From: Actinomadura physcomitrii
GTDB taxonomy: Bacteria; Actinomycetota; Actinomycetes; Streptosporangiales; Streptosporangiaceae
Length of the DNA: 64,000 nt
Direction of reading: 5' to 3'
NCBI RefSeq assembly: GCF_008923205.2
Contig: NZ_WBMS02000021.1
Coordinates: 62,001 to 126,000 of the forward strand
Of this stretch, positions 60,456 to 64,000 are shown one piece after another. Numbering within the stretch: the stretch's first letter is position 1; each line of letters starts with the position of its first letter. A model generated the notes under the pieces. That model ran no database searches. It saw nothing but the letters and a program-made list of their open reading frames with translations, and had not been told where the DNA came from. Made by a program: the position numbers and the translations under genes.

Positions 60456-60642
60456 GACACTCCTAGGGGAGGACGCTGAATGCGTACGGACAGCGACTGG
60501 ACACAGGGCGTTATCAAGACGTATCAGAGAGAAGTCCTGCTGCGCGTGTGATCAAGGTAAACGGATGCCGACCGTTTTCGGCCAGTCGCCCAGTGTGACC
60601 GGCGTGGCACGGGCGCGCGCATCGGCCCTGGATACCGCCCCG

Positions 60643-60648
60643 TAGACT
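60643..60648 (+). promoter_or_regulatory. guaA -10 box
   Basis: TAGACT is a near-consensus -10 hexamer 17 bases before the guaA start, with GGAGG directly after it. No clear -35 box is seen. Transcription would start near 60655, giving a leader of about ten bases. Confidence 0.45.
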
Positions 60649-60665
60649 GGAGGTCTTTCCAGGCC

Positions 60666-62252
60666 GTGCGAAAGGCGTTGTTGGTGGCCGTAGACCAGTC
60701 CTTTGACACCGTTCTCGTCGTCGACTTCGGCGCGCAGTACGCGCAGCTGATCGCGCGGCGGGTCCGTGAGTGCCATGTGTTCAGCGAGATCGTGCCGTCC
60801 ACCATGCCGGCGGCGGAGATGCTCGCCAAGCGGCCGAAGGCGATCATCCTGTCGGGCGGGCCGGCGTCGGTGTACGAGCAGGGGGCGCCGGCGGCGCCGG
60901 ACGGCCTGTTCGAGCTGGGCGTGCCGACCCTCGGCATCTGCTACGGCCACCAGGTGATGGCGCAGGCGCTCGGCGGGACGGTGGAGAACTCCGACGTCGC
61001 CGAGTACGGCGGCGCGACCGTCGCCGTGACGTCGCCGGGGATGCTGTTCGCGGGGCTGCCGAACGAGCAGGCGGTGTGGATGTCGCACCGCGACTTCGTG
61101 CGCGAGGCGCCCGCCGGGTTCACGGTCACGGCCAGCACGGACGTGACGCCGGTCGCCGGCATGGAGGACCGGGACCGCGGCTTCTTCGGCGTGCAGTTCC
61201 ACCCGGAGGTGCTCCACACCGAGAACGGCATGGAGATCCTGCGGCGGTTCCTGTACGAGGGCGCGGGCTGCCGGCCGAACTGGACGATGGTGAACATCGC
61301 GGACGAGTCGATCGAGGCGGTCCGGGAGCGGGTCGGCGGGAAGCGAGCGATCTGCGCGCTGTCGGGCGGCGTCGATTCGGCGGTGGCGGCGGCGCTCGTC
61401 CAGCGCGCCATCGGCGACCAGCTGACCTGCGTGTTCGTCGACCACGGGCTGCTGCGCAAGGGCGAGCCGGAGCAGGTCGAGAAGGACTTCGTCGCGGCGA
61501 CCGGGGTGAACCTGCACGTCGTGGACGCGCAGGACCGGTTCCTCGCCGCGCTGGACGGGGTGAGCGACCCGGAGCAGAAGCGGAAGATCATCGGCCGCGA
61601 GTTCATCCGGGTGTTCGAGGAGGCGGCGCGGGAGATCGTCGGCGAGGACGCGGCGGAGCCCGTCGAGTTCCTCGTGCAGGGCACCCTCTACCCGGACGTC
61701 GTGGAGTCGGGCGGCGGCACCGGTGCGGCGAACATCAAGTCGCACCACAACGTCGGCGGGCTGCCGGAGGATCTGCAGTTCAAGCTGGTGGAGCCGCTGC
61801 GGACGCTGTTCAAGGACGAGGTGCGGGCGCTCGGCGAGCAGCTCGGCCTGCCGTCGGAGATCGTCTGGCGGCAGCCGTTCCCCGGCCCCGGCCTCGGCAT
61901 CCGGATCATCGGCGCGGTCACCCGCGACCGGCTGGACATCCTGCGCGACGCGGACGCGATCGCCCGCGAGGAGCTGACACGGGCGGGCCTGGACCGCGAC
62001 ATCTGGCAGTTCCCCGTGGTGCTGCTGGCCGACGTCCGGTCGGTGGGCGTGCAGGGCGACAGCCGGACGTACGGCCACCCGATCGTGCTGCGCCCGGTGA
62101 CCAGCGAGGACGCGATGACGGCCGACTGGGCGAAGCTCCCGTACGACCTGCTGCAGAAGATCTCGACGCGGATCACCAACGAGGTCCGTGAGGTCAACCG
62201 GGTCGCCGTGGACATCACGTCCAAGCCGCCGGGCACCATCGAGTGGGAGTGA
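60666..62252 (+). CDS. guaA: GMP synthase (glutamine-hydrolysing)
   Basis: A 528-residue enzyme that aminates XMP to GMP. The class I glutaminase has Cys92 in LGICYGHQVMAQ and the His/Glu of GVQFHPEVLHT; the synthetase part has the P-loop ALSGGVDSAV and the dimerisation end KISTRITNEVREVNRV, finishing in PPGTIEWE, the standard GuaA terminus. GTG 60666 was kept; GTG 60684 is an alternative that begins AVDQSFDTVLVVDFG. It completes the guanine pathway with guaB. Confidence 0.97.
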   Translation: MRKALLVAVDQSFDTVLVVDFGAQYAQLIARRVRECHVFSEIVPSTMPAAEMLAKRPKAIILSGGPASVYEQGAPAAPDGLFELGVPTLGICYGHQVMAQALGGTVENSDVAEYGGATVAVTSPGMLFAGLPNEQAVWMSHRDFVREAPAGFTVTASTDVTPVAGMEDRDRGFFGVQFHPEVLHTENGMEILRRFLYEGAGCRPNWTMVNIADESIEAVRERVGGKRAICALSGGVDSAVAAALVQRAIGDQLTCVFVDHGLLRKGEPEQVEKDFVAATGVNLHVVDAQDRFLAALDGVSDPEQKRKIIGREFIRVFEEAAREIVGEDAAEPVEFLVQGTLYPDVVESGGGTGAANIKSHHNVGGLPEDLQFKLVEPLRTLFKDEVRALGEQLGLPSEIVWRQPFPGPGLGIRIIGAVTRDRLDILRDADAIAREELTRAGLDRDIWQFPVVLLADVRSVGVQGDSRTYGHPIVLRPVTSEDAMTADWAKLPYDLLQKISTRITNEVREVNRVAVDITSKPPGTIEWE

Positions 62253-62466
62253 TCCCGGGACCGCCGTGACCCCGGAACCGCTGTGACCGCGTGGTGCGGT
62301 GACATGGTTCGGTGACCGGGTGGTGCTGTGACCGGGTGGTGTGCTGGTGGCGGGACCGTGCGGTGGCGTGGTTTGTCGGGGAGTGCGTTGTGCCGTGGGG
62401 CCGCTTCTGACCCGTGTGGCAAGTGATGCCGGGCCCGCGTCGGCTGAGGTGCGGTTTGTGCGGGAT

Positions 62467-62510
62467 GAGCGTGAGGCCCGGATGCGGAGTCGCATCCGGG
62501 CCTCACGCTC
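62467..62510. terminator. Perfect 20-base stem, bidirectional terminator
   Basis: The arms 62467-62486 and 62491-62510 are exact complements around the loop GAGT. It lies between the convergent guaA and ahpD genes, 12 bases from the ahpD stop. The length of a mismatch-free stem is exceptional in the window and must halt transcription from both sides. Confidence 0.9.
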
Positions 62511-62522
62511 TGCGCGGGGGTG

Positions 62523-63065
62523 TCAGACCGTGGCGGGGGCCAGGGCGGCCTCGGCGTCCAGGGTCGCGGCGGTCGCGTTGACGACCGCGGCGATGCGCAG
62601 CGCCTCCTGGACGAGCTCGCGGGACAGGCCGGCCTCGCGGACGACCTTCTCGTGCGACTCCAGGCACCGGCCGCAGCCGTTGACCGCCGACACGGCGAGG
62701 CACCAGAGCTCGAAGTCGACCTTGTCCACGCCGGGCTTGCCGATGATCGACATGCGGAGCCTGGCGGGCAGGGTCGCGTACGTCTCGTCGCCGATCAGGT
62801 GCGTGGCGCGGTAGTACACGTTGTTCATCGCCATGATCGACGCGGCGCCCTTGGCGGCCTCGAAGGCCTCGGCGGACAGGTGGTCGCCGGCCTCCTCGGC
62901 CAGCTCGCGGATGACCGTGGCGCTCCGGGCGGCGAGGGCGCAGGCCAGCACCGTCCCCCACAGCTGCTGCTCGGTGAGCTGCGAGGTGGTGGTCAGCGAG
63001 CCGAGGTTGAGCTTGGTGTCCTTGGCGTAGCCCGGAAGGGCGCCCTTCAGCGCGTCAACGCTCAT
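62523..63065 (-). CDS. ahpD: Alkylhydroperoxidase AhpD
   Basis: A 180-residue helical protein with CxxC disulfide redox centre (Cys131, Cys134 in AVNGCGRCLESHEKVV; His138 is the proton relay, Glu119 and the WGTVLACALAARS block are also conserved). In actinobacteria AhpD links AhpC to the lipoamide/dihydrolipoamide pool in place of AhpF. It lies 120 bases after ahpC on the same strand and is almost certainly co-transcribed with it. Confidence 0.96.
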   Translation of the reverse strand: MSVDALKGALPGYAKDTKLNLGSLTTTSQLTEQQLWGTVLACALAARSATVIRELAEEAGDHLSAEAFEAAKGAASIMAMNNVYYRATHLIGDETYATLPARLRMSIIGKPGVDKVDFELWCLAVSAVNGCGRCLESHEKVVREAGLSRELVQEALRIAAVVNATAATLDAEAALAPATV

Positions 63066-63185
63066 GATCTCCAGTCCTTTCGTGCGGACGGCCGGCCGCG
63101 CGCGAGCGACCGGCCGTCCGGGGCCGGGCCGCTGCGGGGCGTCGGGGCGCCGTGGCGGGCCGGCCGGCGAGGGTGAGGCGGTGGA

Positions 63186-63737
63186 TCAGGCGCCGGCCAT
63201 GAGCTTGGCGGCGTCGAGCGTCTCCTCGCCCTTGTTCCAGTTGCAGGGGCACAGCTCGTCGCTCTGCAGGGCGTCGAGGACCCGCAGGACCTCCTTGACG
63301 TTGCGGCCGACGGAGCCCGCGGTCACCATGGCGAACTGGATCTCGTTGTTCGGGTCGACGATGAAGGTCGCCCGCTGTGCGACGCCGTCCTCGGTGAGGA
63401 TGCCGAGGGCCTCGCACAGCTCGCGCTTGAGGTCCGACAGCATCGGGAACGGGATCTCGCGCAGGTCCGGGTGGTCCTTGCGCCAGGCGAAGTGGACGAA
63501 CTCGTTGTCGACGGACGCGCCGAGCACCTGGGCGTCGCGGTCGGCGAAGTCCTCGTTTAGGCGGCCGAACTCGGCGATCTCGGTCGGACAGACGAAGGTG
63601 AAGTCCTTGGGCCAGAAGAAGATGACTTTCCAGCCCTCGTACGTCTTGTGGTTGATCGTCTCGAACGCCTTGTCGGGATCGAGCGAGACGCAGGCGGTCA
63701 GCTCGAACTCCGGAAACTTGTCCCCGACGGTAAGCAC
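63186..63737 (-). CDS. ahpC: Alkyl hydroperoxide reductase / peroxiredoxin AhpC
   Basis: A 183-residue 2-Cys peroxiredoxin. Peroxidatic Cys50 is in FTFVCPTEI; two resolving candidates Cys163 and Cys165 form CPC in SDELCPCNWNKG, the three-Cys arrangement of the M. tuberculosis enzyme. It reduces organic peroxides and peroxynitrite, with AhpD as reductant. GAGGAGAG stands upstream of ATG 63737. An OxyR-type operator lies 112 bases upstream. Confidence 0.97.
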   Translation of the reverse strand: MLTVGDKFPEFELTACVSLDPDKAFETINHKTYEGWKVIFFWPKDFTFVCPTEIAEFGRLNEDFADRDAQVLGASVDNEFVHFAWRKDHPDLREIPFPMLSDLKRELCEALGILTEDGVAQRATFIVDPNNEIQFAMVTAGSVGRNVKEVLRVLDALQSDELCPCNWNKGEETLDAAKLMAGA

Positions 63738-63848
63738 TCAGGCTCTCCTCTGTTGACGTGACGAACCCCCGGCCACGAGCAGGCCGGGGGAGGTACCAGT
63801 AGGTTGCCTGACCAGCGCCCTCAAGAGAAATCGATCAAGGCGACGACA

Positions 63849-63869
63849 CTGATAGGCAGAGCTTATGAG
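63849..63869. promoter_or_regulatory. OxyR-type operator
   Basis: CTGATAGGC, three bases, GCTTATGAG: a dyad of the form CTnATAnGC-N3-GCnTATnAG, with the LysR T-N11-A core. It matches the mycobacterial OxyR site upstream of ahpC (CTTATCGGC-N3-GCCGATAAG) at most positions, from memory. It lies between ahpC and the window edge where a divergent oxyR would be expected. Confidence 0.65.
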
Positions 63870-64000
63870 TCGCGCCGGGAGTGCCTTCTTCCCCCAGCCA
63901 GGGCGGTGCGTCTCGGTGTCGCGGCAGCGCGGCTACGTCAGCGAGCTGCTGGCGGGGAAGTGGAGATCAGCGTCGTCTACGCGGCCCCTGAACGCTGCTC

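Noticed and set aside
63865..64000. A plus-strand start of oxyR at ATG 63865
   Set aside because: The translation MSRAGSAFFPQPGRC lacks any LysR helix-turn-helix, and the ATG lies inside the operator dyad.

Overview
This window reads as chromosomal DNA of a very GC-rich actinomycete. The gene content (XRE/DUF397 pair, DUF4328, DUF5319, DesK/DesR-type two-component genes, GroEL with a His-rich tail) points to the Streptosporangiales, possibly an Actinomadura-like member of the Thermomonosporaceae; the family placement is inference. Most genes are housekeeping. From memory, the order rplM-rpsI-glmM ... glmS ... nnr-alr ... tsaE-tsaB-rimI-tsaD ... groES-groEL ... sigma factor-anti-sigma-DUF5319-guaB-guaB3 ... 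GMC oxidoreductase ... guaA matches the Rv3443c to Rv3396c stretch of Mycobacterium tuberculosis, so the window is a conserved actinobacterial core block with lineage-specific insertions.

Layout. 0-5.4 kb: the start of a ketosynthase-III-like gene on the minus strand, two GT1 glycosyltransferases, a lone ABC-2 permease and a DesK/DesR-type two-component system; this looks like the edge of a natural-product or export locus. 5.9-7.05 kb: livF and the first half of livG, which runs into a 105-base poly-G/poly-C tract that may be a false assembly join. 7.2-11.3 kb (minus): two related single-pass membrane proteins with long Pro/Ala-rich or Gly/Pro-rich cytoplasmic parts and a membrane-anchored CAP-domain protein. 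11.6-14.5 kb: rplM, rpsI, glmM. 14.5-22.9 kb: a pentad-repeat small protein, a secreted HNH nuclease lipoprotein, a DUF389 membrane protein, a four-gene ABC exporter operon, a divergent NmrA/TetR pair with two palindromes, and DUF4328. 22.8-27.5 kb: coaA divergent from glmS, then two DUF397 genes and an XRE/DUF5753 regulator. 27.8-36 kb: nnr, alr, an alpha/beta hydrolase, tsaE, a Gly/Tyr/Ser-repeat membrane protein, tsaB, rimI and tsaD (N6-threonylcarbamoyladenosine tRNA modification). 36-41 kb (minus): an APH-like kinase, a long coiled-coil protein built first of heptads and then of hendecads, and a THUMP-like methyltransferase. 41-48.6 kb: CIRCE-controlled groES-groEL, a ShbA/SigD-like sigma factor with its RsdA-like anti-sigma factor, DUF5319, guaB and guaB3. 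48.7-55.9 kb: glpD, a relic of an IS256-type transposase, a TetR regulator with a long disordered leader, succinic-semialdehyde dehydrogenase and a GMC/cholesterol-oxidase-like enzyme. 56-60.5 kb: a decayed GlxA-type regulator, an avidin-like gene fragment, and two secreted M43-type zinc peptidases flanking an AlkD-like gene. 60.7-64 kb: guaA, a strong bidirectional terminator, ahpD and ahpC, and an OxyR-type operator at the right edge.

Peptidoglycan precursor supply (glmM, glmS, alr), guanine nucleotide synthesis (guaB, guaB3, guaA), tRNA modification and chaperonins dominate. I saw no tRNA, rRNA, CRISPR array, prophage or intact insertion sequence. Several genes begin 6-8 bases after a TAnnnT hexamer, which suggests leaderless transcripts.
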